Source of the DNA: an uncultured Christensenella sp.
Lineage (GTDB): Bacteria > Bacillota > Clostridia > Christensenellales > Borkfalkiaceae
Reading direction: 5' to 3'
Assembly: GCA_910578655.1 (NCBI GenBank)
Contig: CAJTQE010000027.1
Coordinates: 1 to 21,015 of the forward strand
DNA length: 21,015 bases
Shown here one piece after another: positions 11,401-16,500 of this stretch. The notes beneath the pieces are model-generated. The model saw only the letters and a list, made by a program, of their open reading frames with translations. It made no database searches and was not told the DNA's origin. Each line of letters opens with the position of its first letter. Position 1 is the stretch's first letter. The position numbers and the translations under genes are program-made.

Positions 11401-12979
11401 GCTTGATTTCAAAATTATATTCGGCGGGGGTCTGCGAACCGTCCGTCCAGTTTCTGAAAGGCGTGTAAGTAATTCTGTATTTGCCCGCGTTGGTCGCGGT
11501 GAACGCAGTTTCGCCTTTGATTCCCGAGTATTTTGCGGGACGCGAGCCTATCGTAACGTTTCCGCCGCCTGCGGTAACGTCAACCCAGGTTGAAGTGTTC
11601 TTGTTCCACTCTTCCAGCTTGACGGTGGAAAGTCCGGGACCCCAGTCGCCCTTGAGAACGAATTCCTGAGGTTCGCCGGTGTAGTCAACCGTCTTGCTTG
11701 TCAAGTCGCTTGAAACGCCCTCGCCGTACGCCGCCTGAGGTTTGCTTACGCCCTTGCGGCACACCATCACGGCGTAGCGCAGATTTTCACTCCATCCGGT
11801 ATCGCCCTTCCATTGCGGCGATTCCCAAAATTGATCGGTTATCGGCCTGCCTGAATTGTAAGAAGTGCCTTCCATCAAAGGGCGCCAAACGTTTTTAGTT
11901 GTCCTTGATATAACAGGACGGCTGAATTGCATATAGTAAACGCCGCTGGGCGCGTCCTTGCTGAGATGCATAATATGCCAGCCCTTGCTGTAGTCGTTTG
12001 CTCCCCTTGACCCTAAATCCGTTGCCCAGGTCATATACTGCCATTCGGGAACTATGTTAGAGCTGAACTCATCCTTATAATCTCCCCTTGTACCGTGCGT
12101 AGTAACAGACGCCGGTTCAAAAAACGTCGCAAGATCAGCATCGGAAGCCGGAGAAACATTATCAGTACTGTCACCGAACACGTTCCAGTTGTACATGCCG
12201 CTCAGATAGCCACCATACGTATAACGATAAGCGCTATAAGGCTTACGCGATAAATAGGTATCTATGAAATTCGGAGCAGAGAGTGCGCCCCAATTTTTAC
12301 CGAGAAGTCTTTTATCTAAATAAACGCCGAAATCGTACTGCTCGCCTTCCTCCAGCCAAACTATATCCCATATCCAGAACGAATCGGAATATACGCCTTG
12401 AAGCGTGGAAACTTGTGTCTCGTTTTTATTCATAAACGAACTGTAAGTTGCCCCCCAACGCTCCATATGTCCCCACTGGAAGCCTGATTCGCGCCAGTAG
12501 AAATTTTCCGTAGTTATAAACGATTTAGAGGTATAGTAATCCGTCAACGTGTCGGCAATTCCGACCGTATCTCCCCGCCAAACTGTATACGTACCCACTT
12601 CGTCGGGGTCCAGATACCAGTCTTCGTTTGAAATGTCGTCCTGACGGGTATACTTGCCCTGAGCATAGCCGTTTAAAAACTCCATTAAGTCGTTCTCAGC
12701 GCTTGTTTTGTCGTGGAGGTAGTATTGATAAAACGCCTCTACCGACAGACCGTTAGAGTTTGCGTAAAATTTTATATCTCTTTCCGAGATGCCGGACATT
12801 TGAGAAAACTCTGCAAGAACGTCCGCTTCCCCGCCGATAAGCGCATGCGGCGCAGTCTGCGCGTAGCTTACCGGCGCGGTTGAGAATGCGCCGCTGAAAA
12901 GCACACCCAAACCCGCCGCCACGGAACAGCCGAGCGACAATAATATAATCGATAATTTTTTAGCACCTGTAATTTTCAT
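1..12979 (-). CDS. Giant secreted Ig-like (YDG/MBG-type) repeat surface protein, gene A, 3'-truncated by window edge
   Basis: Seen: one uninterrupted frame of 4,326 codons from an ATG at 12979 to the window edge, with no stop. The start is firm: AGAGAGG lies 6 nt upstream, a signal peptide follows, and the frame upstream has no other start codon before an in-frame TAA. Order of parts: signal peptide (residues 1-40); Trp-rich unknown region (about 41-406); about 16 Ig-like modules of 100-165 aa (about 407-2535); a transition segment; then YDG-type modules (about 2690 onward) with motifs such as YDG, 'AGtY', 'NYxW' and 'W.I.k'. Cysteines are very rare. Known: such repeats build long stalks of bacterial surface proteins. 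Inferred: an extracellular adhesin or fibre. It is paralogous to the upstream gene and has its own promoter. Its C-terminus, and so any anchor, lies outside the window. Coding status is near certain; the function is only a family-level guess. Confidence 0.93.
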   Translation of the reverse strand, partial: MKITGAKKLSIILLSLGCSVAAGLGVLFSGAFSTAPVSYAQTAPHALIGGEADVLAEFSQMSGISERDIKFYANSNGLSVEAFYQYYLHDKTSAENDLMEFLNGYAQGKYTRQDDISNEDWYLDPDEVGTYTVWRGDTVGIADTLTDYYTSKSFITTENFYWRESGFQWGHMERWGATYSSFMNKNETQVSTLQGVYSDSFWIWDIVWLEEGEQYDFGVYLDKRLLGKNWGALSAPNFIDTYLSRKPYSAYRYTYGGYLSGMYNWNVFGDSTDNVSPASDADLATFFEPASVTTHGTRGDYKDEFSSNIVPEWQYMTWATDLGSRGANDYSKGWHIMHLSKDAPSGVYYMQFSRPVISRTTKNVWRPLMEGTSYNSGRPITDQFWESPQWKGDTGWSENLRYAVMVCRKGVSKPQAAYGEGVSSDLTSKTVDYTGEPQEFVLKGDWGPGLSTVKLEEWNKNTSTWVDVTAGGGNVTIGSRPAKYSGIKGETAFTATNAGKYRITYTPFRNWTDGSQTPAEYNFEIKPMKLDMTRIVQEEGVNQSTNTKYLHATQQDLYISLYPVSKIWAEYSTPLDEFNYSDSGVLTLVEREQGVYTITVTLKDPNNVSWDDGTDNGSTAPLNFTFEIGPEKVKIPDIIAGGGGSLGDDKKEVIFNGNYQTMQFMPISPHQLDISVQELNSGQWMQEGVNYKIEDNVLTVRALDAGKYEIKLKVRPQYIFDDLLAEQTFYLIIHEQEIDAPILDEPTAVNNVKTVTYGGEKVLGDNGVIQDWAATLAFKNADEARIRWVPTSALSLGQDTWGDSQLVLKARNASTYTIKFEPQKNYKWKPGVNPPEYTLVIEKLKIAFPTLYNDNEDGAKYTTTSKEIGFDGKAHPFMLQFPTLPSSAGINYTKKSSVFIIHNGSFDEEWNTDGDRVTFTGTSAGTFLFNVAPTDNYCWQDGTVTEKLFTFKIIPVSVDALHMFATPQFGGEPTQVFFSEDEGFRRTVTYDGGEKTVIIGNKNPVDDSQKYVTSGSYEKYFFLLDEDGNMINNPGADNPKLLPNMTANEDNGFLTITAIDAGTYRIAVYIRNTNYWWKETSATVIVYTLIIEAEGIPQPEVDENASVGYGILQFEKDTENGVYTMPGVFYDVNFKFVSVLDAKYMQYIEITDPKGNVYEHNSSFGDGDIQSEANNALKEKGGFYTAWFENNLLFFAKDHGTYSWKIKVTDPNHKWAGTETLELTFTISIVRAPVSGLEFHFIGDEKDAANLVGGDELVVRDNVRGSDADAQTITYDQTTFSDDYKEIYFKRTNTTDLVNTGFNAQYEYSIKKIASADGYDTGLMKDPDAHSGFLFNEEELRLFAFDAGTYEITLVPSDNYCWNDADRTTGAVIFKLVIKKRVLDKPVIINDDGTFADGTVGAKRVEFNHKYQTFSLHLENFAQGYKVDEFKYFDKEGRVGVDFEEVKTEGTATVPDGETLNLGTIIYQAGETFNLGVDADVNVKAMCVQAKSAGEYSLIVIVSNVNNYVLKDGTDKFTFRYDIDKLKVELPSAYLSTESLDAEQAAKKVHSESDVKNSVGQKEVFAANKQFTVSTEYDGKYHTVYFYGADVSKGDFRFTVECKTNNGDTLIKTIQPEDILVNNTADPNQKAGYFMLAATSVNTYTIKLEFTSKDFYWDGTTQDEGSKAYEFKFIITKNVIEVPKFDGMTAGIPLENDSYTMEHFYEFDTNDPASTRNKAVAFTESISDVMLGLDLGTANNPNPINGEYKYSNITVKVSSLATPDSVLILDPVIDPTDGLYTISFSTASLNPASGKVETDGGLVPNVYCLELEINPENSEWKTGDKEANKKYFIKVNKMKIGVQGTDGKYSNPELEVHDLNEPTERHVTYDGRKYEYVNNDVNTCGLWLNNYDVKLMKWEASANLIPQNQTDPTVDVSGTAAGDPYNAYGERIIVNTPADADTYTLTVKVADPDNMEWGETGSSDDIEYKFVIDPVKVAKPYIENSANDTAVIGNTKTVTFYLDSNNAHAQQGLKIGNYWYNSKDTLLTLANAPAAALPVDAPFVMNVSVANGTLVTNYPKYYFDQFTIGGSQQGTSMLYNGFNNGLVEIMATEAGTYVIRFKLTDNAVWLDGTNSDIDITLIIKKREVKDLEIVPPVSGEDAKVEGNTKTVRFKLDANEPNGNGKFRHILQLDHFDSTLMGYDGLTGGTATSNNGFDGFLVDVGANGNLYDFNVWNAGEYEVSFRLTDGNNYRWTYADTDMAYFKIKVEKLILDNPEIANGEYKLPNEVIDDGLRTLTVDYDLREHTVLVKSLLEKLGVPFTDYAKYFRVSDTTSTDYPDYAAATHISSKKEYANTNGLKVKDLFEILGGSGILATNFNYDGEHKDESVSLENLFTLTAYKPGEYYLTFKLADPDNMSWANGGTPSVDDVKFKVIINKVKHDAPRLISDDVSQKEYTGKPVTFTLENVFNGIVNEGEQPTATVSEKFTLTNYVGKDTAIVTGNDNDAAYVSSWFNGNLVLKFTSIGVYTVRVSITDTNNISWNNTSDTYKDFTFTITARTLSVKVKFTSPNQPELDPGLADKPVWAVSTQVTAEITIMGLVPKAGVTPPVSGNQYSPADIDRILGFKVFYSNTAVTGSEYEPMSYDENSNPPDVIVVALTDGTFNLIIRYKKIQYGKGNIQKGRYMLHINADSHDGNYSLNDTRVLFEVQADPAPFDTEMLEWAYTRSDKPATQYYPVPKSMGGDANNRFTGLTFEDGITYTFHLRLNATGMQGYQNTGAAFTNVIDALNSWKVTWSGTYSGTQAVTNAGDNFVSAKIIALDPDEYAFDDFTFTLYYKVQKAKYDLSNLIWDYDGNTKFIFDGTNKTVAIDGLSASQYAGLTVDRYITDGWFISYDGVNNLRNAIPAANGNTMMYAGTYSTTVVFKVAANSNHYLPDISDAGSYTGTFSWTREWEIDRQEIEVEWVTNTTTSSNGDVVTKKSPVIAAPHTSKFKPVYEKWNAATGTWDPVTDIKRDPYNVLRYRATAKLVSDPANAANDAARNYTFELLGDNPLEFEVGADDLEIINHIEVNGERLTQYEYTGNPFVATNVIDFDITNGLIDDSSKMQVAVIYYEASAPTVPLSGAPKELGSYIVKLKLSYTDLDDDYKFSEPEYSFEIVKAKFKGKDFNWQITHDDGKTQWEAKFENGKWINVATKEEVAIQYDGHAYEIKLVSPYADTVISFLYTDNNEIDAGAYAAAATATYDTVHYEFDTVDPVALTYNWVIEKHNLDLSKLAWDYEQPYEFTIVNGVPKAFKAELKNVPDYLLDKLTYSVMCGNDPVTGSITNFGTYVTTANIDTTKIDSNNYELSAWPVSVPQSLTWIIKRKEFTVPQDDLSWTEFDGIQHNLLKPFGLDVDYEEYFDIDVTYTNVNGDSVNYDGTAKYGNKYYAFDAGTYRFTFKLNKDFNTSELKNVVWVVVDGGTTTRTDNDQNVSYTVKRRSLKVIGWNNNFEMSTAILENGIDPSKFLEYKFYEGSLGDAGNEVGLDVILASAGGDTFSMVPVVKEKYQGNITLSFDSGMQFTTFTTEPIDQSTAVKVNDKPYIYGYMAGGELHRFTNDELSSGTPSVIYTGQTIEFKIFNWDSYYSNYVTVWNGSLDDLVQTEAGKYSITLILRKDLGYPLYWGEDANGNIDRSSVTLNFEIRYRMLTIPDVPEELIYDGSQVNILSKATNATLDQLLAEYGDYVAIRGDKATNVGSQVLYLQIKDTYGNAVRWNDGTDQGIAGTYSITWTIKPVLLVRPEKDDTKTIEYDGKEHSVYEFLVGYDASNVPQSIKDLMKHVIETNGRSINAGTFNAVLSLPNDNYSWCDAAGNVLADRSSVEITWTIDKKVIDFANAYWGYMDGETPVAYDAANPFVYAVSNGSPQAYTVELMGMPEILKLYAKYTTNGAAGNSASTVDTYQTAVTIDLTQLDGGNYTIKDGLTTYEADLTWKIIPREFDLPASDESWTVYDGEVHDLTQILGLGEDWANYFDVTVEYKENEGGSWEAYKGENDMAVGFSNYKAYKYGYYKIKVDLKYSSPVWIPGTNVLWKGGAAPEAVVLHVSMRDVTVMGWYEDNENSHVLFENGEVLPEGIAEKFEYLIYAEADVDKTPVAPEDIVGGERYYIEFKFKDGFNALGISYKYGVNLKLADGVENPFLFGNYDYGTQSIIWMPTPVLETAVAEYTGSEIEFIIKDFENLYKMTDTERNVLNANYNLGLDETVKSFVYLQNASSLKAIAAGEYSAVVRFLTKVKLSWYDPEKYEASADHKTLYRKGTQIAVTNPDELYENKSFVLNFRITPKKVPLLSNEDLEKLVGILVAYDGT
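5360..11761 (-). repeat. First array of Ig-like modules in gene A (about 16 modules)
   Basis: Residues about 407-2535 consist of successive beta-sandwich modules. Each ends in a strand of the form F/Y-x-(F/L)-x-I-x-(K/P) followed by 'v..P'. Examples are FEIKPMKLD near 11395, FKLVIKKRVLDKP near 8840, and FKVIINKVKHDAP near 5740. Other boundaries lie near 11090, 10790, 10465, 10125, 9705, 9300, 8410, 7960, 7480, 7065, 6620, 6240 and 5375. About 20 residues before most boundaries is a conserved W in the context [DN]-x-x-W-x-[DN]-G, for example DNYCWQDGT, DNAVWLDGT and NVSWDDGT. A 'aGtY.i.f' strand precedes it. Spacing is 100-113 aa in the first four modules and mostly 120-167 aa afterwards. The modules are diverged and not recent copies at the DNA level. 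Confidence 0.75.
11762..12859 (-). other. Trp-rich N-terminal region of gene A, unknown fold
   Basis: Residues about 41-406 are unlike the rest of the protein. The first part (about 49-110) looks helical, with alternating charged and hydrophobic residues (ADVLAEFSQMSGISERDIKF). The remainder looks beta-rich and aromatic, with 17 tryptophans by hand count, including FYWRE, QWGHMERWG and SFWIWDIVW. There is no YDG or 'W.I.k' repeat here. I do not recognise the family. Its position, distal to a very long repeat stalk and directly after the signal peptide, suggests a head or ligand-binding domain, but that is inference. I see no catalytic motif. Confidence 0.6.
12860..12979 (-). other. Signal peptide of gene A
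   Basis: Residues 1-40 begin MKITGAKK, a basic n-region. A hydrophobic stretch follows from about residue 9 to 32 (LSIILLSLGCSVAAGLGVLF), then a polar region ending V-S-Y-A before Q41-T-A-P. This suggests Sec export with type I signal peptidase cleavage after A40. A cysteine at residue 18 lies inside the hydrophobic core and is not in a good lipobox. Confidence 0.88.
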
Positions 12980-12985
12980 ACCGTA

Positions 12986-12992
12986 CCTCTCT
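12986..12992 (-). promoter_or_regulatory. Ribosome binding site of gene A
   Basis: AGAGAGG on the minus strand, 6 nt before the ATG at 12979. It is close to the AGGAGG consensus and fixes the start of the giant frame. Confidence 0.85.
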
Positions 12993-13016
12993 GAATAATA
13001 GTCTTTTTTAAGTTTT

Positions 13017-13051
13017 GGGGCTATAAAACCGCCGTTTGGGCATAGTACCCC
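13017..13051 (-). ncRNA. Interrupted hairpin in the gene A leader RNA
   Basis: On the minus strand: GGGG, a UA bulge, CUAU, GCC, loop CAAAC, GGC, a 6-nt bulge GGUUUU, AUAG, CCCC. This gives three helical segments (4+4+3 bp), all Watson-Crick, about 15-49 nt downstream of the predicted start site. No U-tract follows, so it is not a terminator. It ends 24 nt before the ribosome binding site. It could protect the 5' end of a very long mRNA or bind a regulator. I cannot match it to a riboswitch class that I know. Confidence 0.5.
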
Positions 13052-13059
13052 ATATTCAT
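13021..13059 (-). other. Possible 12-codon leader ORF
   Basis: ATG at 13059 opens a 12-codon frame (MNMGYYAQTAVL) ending in TAG at 13021-13023, entirely within the gene A leader. It covers nearly all of the leader hairpin, so translating it would melt that structure. There is no Shine-Dalgarno sequence, and the start would be only about 7 nt from the predicted 5' end. It is likely to be chance, but its overlap with the hairpin makes it worth noting. Confidence 0.2.
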
Positions 13060-13064
13060 TTTAT
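13052..13064 (-). repeat. 13-bp direct repeat, promoter-proximal copy
   Basis: ATAAAATGAATAT on the minus strand, about 2-14 nt downstream of the predicted transcription start. It is identical to the copy at 13170-13182. Its position over the start region would suit an operator. AT-rich sequence makes chance recurrence possible. Confidence 0.5.
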
Positions 13065-13072
13065 ACGTAATC

Positions 13073-13101
13073 ATTATACTACCTAACTTGTATTATGTCA
13101 A
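13073..13101 (-). promoter_or_regulatory. Sigma-A promoter of gene A
   Basis: On the minus strand the -35 box TTGACA (13101-13096) and the -10 box TATAAT (13078-13073) are both exact consensus, separated by exactly 17 bp. Transcription would start near 13066, giving a leader of about 87 nt before the ATG at 12979. There is no TG extension of the -10 box. A perfect promoter implies strong basal initiation unless it is repressed. It gives gene A its own transcript, separate from the terminated upstream gene. Confidence 0.9.
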
Positions 13102-13114
13102 CTTTATGCACGCA

Positions 13115-13150
13115 TTTTTGCCGTTTTTCGACCCCGTTCACGCTTTTTTT
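13115..13150 (-). promoter_or_regulatory. A-tracts upstream of the -35 box
   Basis: On the minus strand there are runs of A at 13150-13144 (7), 13128-13124 (5) and 13119-13115 (5). Their centres lie about 81, 60 and 51 bp upstream of the predicted start. Spacings of 21 and 9 bp are roughly in helical phase. The two proximal runs fall in the zone of UP elements. The stretch could bend the DNA or raise promoter strength. Confidence 0.35.
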
Positions 13151-13169
13151 AAGCTATAATTATTCCTTT

Positions 13170-13182
13170 ATATTCATTTTAT
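13170..13182 (-). repeat. 13-bp direct repeat, upstream copy
   Basis: Exact second copy of ATAAAATGAATAT on the minus strand, 118 bp upstream of the other copy and about 70 bp upstream of the -35 box. Two identical boxes on either side of one promoter could allow cooperative or looped binding of a regulator. That is inference. Confidence 0.5.
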
Positions 13183-13199
13183 GCCTGCCGAGGTATATC

Positions 13200-13218
13200 T
13201 TACCACTATCGGTGATAA
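13200..13218. promoter_or_regulatory. Imperfect palindrome, possible operator
   Basis: TTATCAC-N5-GTGGTAA on the minus strand: 7-bp arms with a single mismatch, symmetrical about 13209. It lies about 100 bp upstream of the -35 box of gene A and downstream of the terminator of gene B. It resembles a binding site for a dimeric repressor in size and symmetry, but matches no named operator that I can identify. Confidence 0.3.
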
Positions 13219-13249
13219 TCAGATGTTATTTTGCAGCAACAGCGTTTTG

Positions 13250-13286
13250 AAAAAACGAATAAAGCGTTGACCGAAGTCAACGCTTT
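13250..13286 (-). terminator. Intrinsic terminator of gene B
   Basis: An 11-bp perfect stem (AAAGCGTTGAC / GTCAACGCTTT, 13286-13261) closes a 4-nt loop that reads UUCG on the minus strand with C-G closing, the hyperstable tetraloop. The stem ends in UUU, followed after AUUCG by a run of six U (13255-13250). It starts 10 nt after the TGA of gene B. The plus strand also has a T-run after the stem, so it may act in both directions. Confidence 0.9.
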
Positions 13287-13296
13287 TTCGTTATGG

Positions 13297-13562
13297 TCAG
13301 CGGCAGTATTTTCTGAACGCGGGCATAGTTATCTGTGCGCCGTAGGTCAGTTTTTTAATTCTGTCGCATACCTGCTGCACTGCCGTTACGGCTGTGCTTT
13401 GGGTTTTTTGGGTTACGGGAACCTTGGCGGCTGTAACCGCATCGGCTGTTTCAACCTCTTCGACGGTTTCCGGTGCCGGTATTACTGCTGTTTCCTTGAC
13501 GGCGGTCGATACCGGAGCGTCAACTTCCCTGTGTACCTTTTGGGTTTTAGAGGGGGTTGAGC
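13297..13562 (-). other. C-terminal tail of gene B without a recognisable anchor
   Basis: After the last module (ending near NPSVAWLVNG) comes a segment rich in Thr, Val, Pro, Ala and Glu (STPSKTQKVHREVDAPV, then VEEVETADAVTAA, VPVTQKTQST). It ends in a basic piece with cysteines 21 residues apart (VCDRIKKL ... RKYCR). I see no LPXTG, no hydrophobic helix and no positively charged stop-transfer. The other minus frames hit stops here and show no hidden anchor. Confidence 0.7.
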
Positions 13563-16500
13563 TGCCGTTAACAAGCCAAGCTACGCTGGGGTTTTTAGCG
13601 TTAGTATTTATATCCGTCAGAATTGAGAATACAAATTTATAAGCGCCTGCACCGTAAGCTTCATAAGGATTGCCGTCGTGACCTTCGTACTTATCGAACG
13701 TTGTAAAGTTTTTAGCATACATTACGGTTATCGTATAGTACTCTGCCCAGTCTTCCTGAAGGTTGAGCATTGCAAGAAGGTCGTGAGCCTTGTCGTCGAA
13801 AATCATTTGCAACGAACCGGAGGAAGGAACTTCAAGAATTCTGCGTTTGATATTCCAGGTAACCGTCTCTGAAAGAGTTGAAGGTATAGTTATGGTTTCA
13901 AAGTTTCCGTCGGGGTCGACAATTTCAAACGAGGTGACGTACTTACCCGCATTTTTGCCGGCGCGCGCGCCCTTAACTCCGTTTGTGGTGTACCTGACAG
14001 CGCCCTTCACCGCTTCGGGCAAGTTGACAAGTTCTGCCCAGTAAACTACGGCTTTGCCGTTTTTACGGGTGTAGACCATACCTGCGCCGTTCGCATAATC
14101 ATTGGTTCCGTCAGTGAACTTCCATTTTACGTTTGAAAGGTCAACCGTGGCTTTTTCTATCTTCCAGGTTACGTAAACAAAACCGTTTTCGTCCGCAGCG
14201 CCTTCACGCCAGGAGTAGTTTTTGTCCTTAATTCTTATCTTAGCCGTGTACTCGCCCGCGTTTTTGCCGCTTGCGCCATCAACGATTTCCATAAGCGAAC
14301 TGTTGAAGCCCGAAAGAGCTTTTTCAGCCGACTGTTCGCTGCCCGAATATGTCAGCGTTACGTTTTCGTTCAAGGTAGGAGCAGCAAGTATCGAGCCGAT
14401 GATGCGCCAGCTGATTTCGTAAGGGTCCGTACTTGTCTTTAAGCGCGTGATTGTTACGGTTGATTTTGTCTGGTCGATTACGTTTTTGCCGTCGACTGTT
14501 TCGGGCATTTCTATAATCGCACCGTTTACATCAAGCTTATATCTGGCAAGCAGAGTACCGTTGGGGTCGGCAACATATTTTCCCTCTACGATAGAGTATT
14601 TAACAGCCTTTCCGTTTTCGTCAACGGCGTATTTTGCACCGCTTGTCGTTTCAGGCATACCGTTCTCGTCGAGGAGCCCGTCTGCATTGACGTAAGCTTC
14701 GACAACTTTATATTTCTTAAATTCAACTTTAAGATTATAGTTGCCGTCGTTGTAGTCGATGAATCCGCCCTTTCCGTCGTCTTTGACATACTTAATCGTC
14801 CACTTTCCGTCTACCAATACGTGTTTAACCTGATAATCGGCATCGTATCCGTCGTACGAAGGCGTATTTACAACCACCGTTTCGTTTACACCGAGATTCC
14901 AATAGCTGCTGTTGGGGTCTGTAAGCTTTATTACAAGCTTATAGTCGCCTGCCGCAGTGCCCTTGTAACCTTCAAAGGTTATAAGGCTGCCGTAGCTTGC
15001 AAGCTGATTGAACAGCGATTGCGTTTCGGAACGCTTAGTCAAATCGTATTCCTCGCCCGTGTACTCGAAATCGGGAATCATAGATTCGAAGATTTCAAGA
15101 ATCTCGGCTGAAATATACGGAACGCTTGCCTTTTTAACAGAAATTTCAAAAGCTTTCGCCTTTCTGTCGACAGGTGCAGGCATTGCCGCGCTTCCGATAG
15201 GAGTCAGCGTATTTGTTACAGGGTTGTAAGCATAATTATCAGGGTTATACCAACTGAGGTTAACGTTAGGCAGAAGTCTTACAAGAACTTCGAAGTCGCC
15301 TGCCGATTTGATAGTTATCTTACCGTTTGAAAGATCCACGGTTGAAGCGTGTTTGCCGATAGGCTCAAGGAAGTTGGTCTGATTTGTAAGGTCAATACCG
15401 TAATCAGTCATCATACGGGTCTTGAAGTCAAGACTCATCTCGTAAGCCTGCCAGTTGTCTATCTGATAAACTTTGTCTTTACCGTCGTAAACGTTGTTTG
15501 TAACGGGAAGAAGTTTAGGTATAGGCAACCAGTAAACGACCTCGTTTTGGGGATTAGAAGGGTTGTTGCTTGTAAATTCAACGTTAGTGAATTCAAACGG
15601 GTTTTCAACTCCGTCCATAAACGAAAGTTCTATGCCGTTCGACATTGCATAGCCGTTACCGTCTTTAATGCGGAACTCGATAGTATAAACTATACCTGCG
15701 CCGCGCGAAGCCACCTCAGCCATAGTTACTATTTCACCCGTAGCCTGGTCACGGATAACGTACTCGAAAATTCTCTTGCTTTCGTCGGAAAGTCCGTCGA
15801 ACTTAGGAGAAATTATCGAATAGTTGCCCTTTGCCGACACCCACTCGCTGACGGGTGTAGAGTCGGGATTGGATTCCGTCTGCCAACCGTTTACGATAAG
15901 TTCGAGAGGGTTGATAGTGAGAACGGCTTGCCGGTCGTCAAGGAACGTGTTTGCTCCGTCCGTCCAAAGCACACATTCGGTAACTGCATTCAGCTCGCTC
16001 TTGATAGAGAACGATACGCGGTAATTGCCGAGATAGAATGCGTTGAACGCCGAGTATTCCAAAAGCTCGTCAAGACTTGCAATATCCTCATAGGGCACGT
16101 ACTTATCGTCGTCTGCGCCGAGAGGCTTATACTCTATTTCAACGTTGAGATAGTTATCCCAGCCTTCGGCAAAGCCGAACAGCGAAAGAAGCTCGCGCAC
16201 GGTGCCGTCAAATTCTACGGTGGTATCCTTAGGAATTGCGAACTTGCGTTCTTCTATCTTCCAGGTTATTGCCGCAAAACCGTTGCCGGCAGGGTCTTTA
16301 TACTTGTCGGTAAACTCTTTCGGTGCGCCTTTGAGCGAATAGTTCTGGTAATTCAGGTTATTCTGGAAGAAATAAATTACCGTTGTATACGTACCCATAT
16401 CGGTACGGACGTTACCCGTCTGTCCGTCGGTGACGTAGGTTATAAACTCTTCAAGCTCTGCGGGAATGCCCGTAAGTTTAAGCGTATGAGATTGTACTTC

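Noticed and set aside
12926..12928. Cys18 of gene A as a lipoprotein attachment site
   Set aside because: The preceding residues S-L-G fit a lipobox poorly, and the hydrophobic core continues well past the cysteine to a better signal peptidase I site at residue 40.
13017..13051. Leader hairpin as a transcription attenuator or a known riboswitch
   Set aside because: No U-tract follows on the minus strand, and the bulges and loop do not match the c-di-GMP, preQ1, SAM or other riboswitch cores that I can recall.
12977..13299. Genes A and B being one gene split by a frameshift or stop
   Set aside because: A terminator, a consensus promoter, a ribosome binding site and a signal peptide lie between the two frames, and the frames are paralogous to each other, not consecutive parts of one protein.
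13231..13560. Plus-strand frame of 109 codons running out of the intergenic region
   Set aside because: It reads through the terminator and the antisense of the gene B tail, has no promoter or ribosome binding site, and its product resembles antisense translation.
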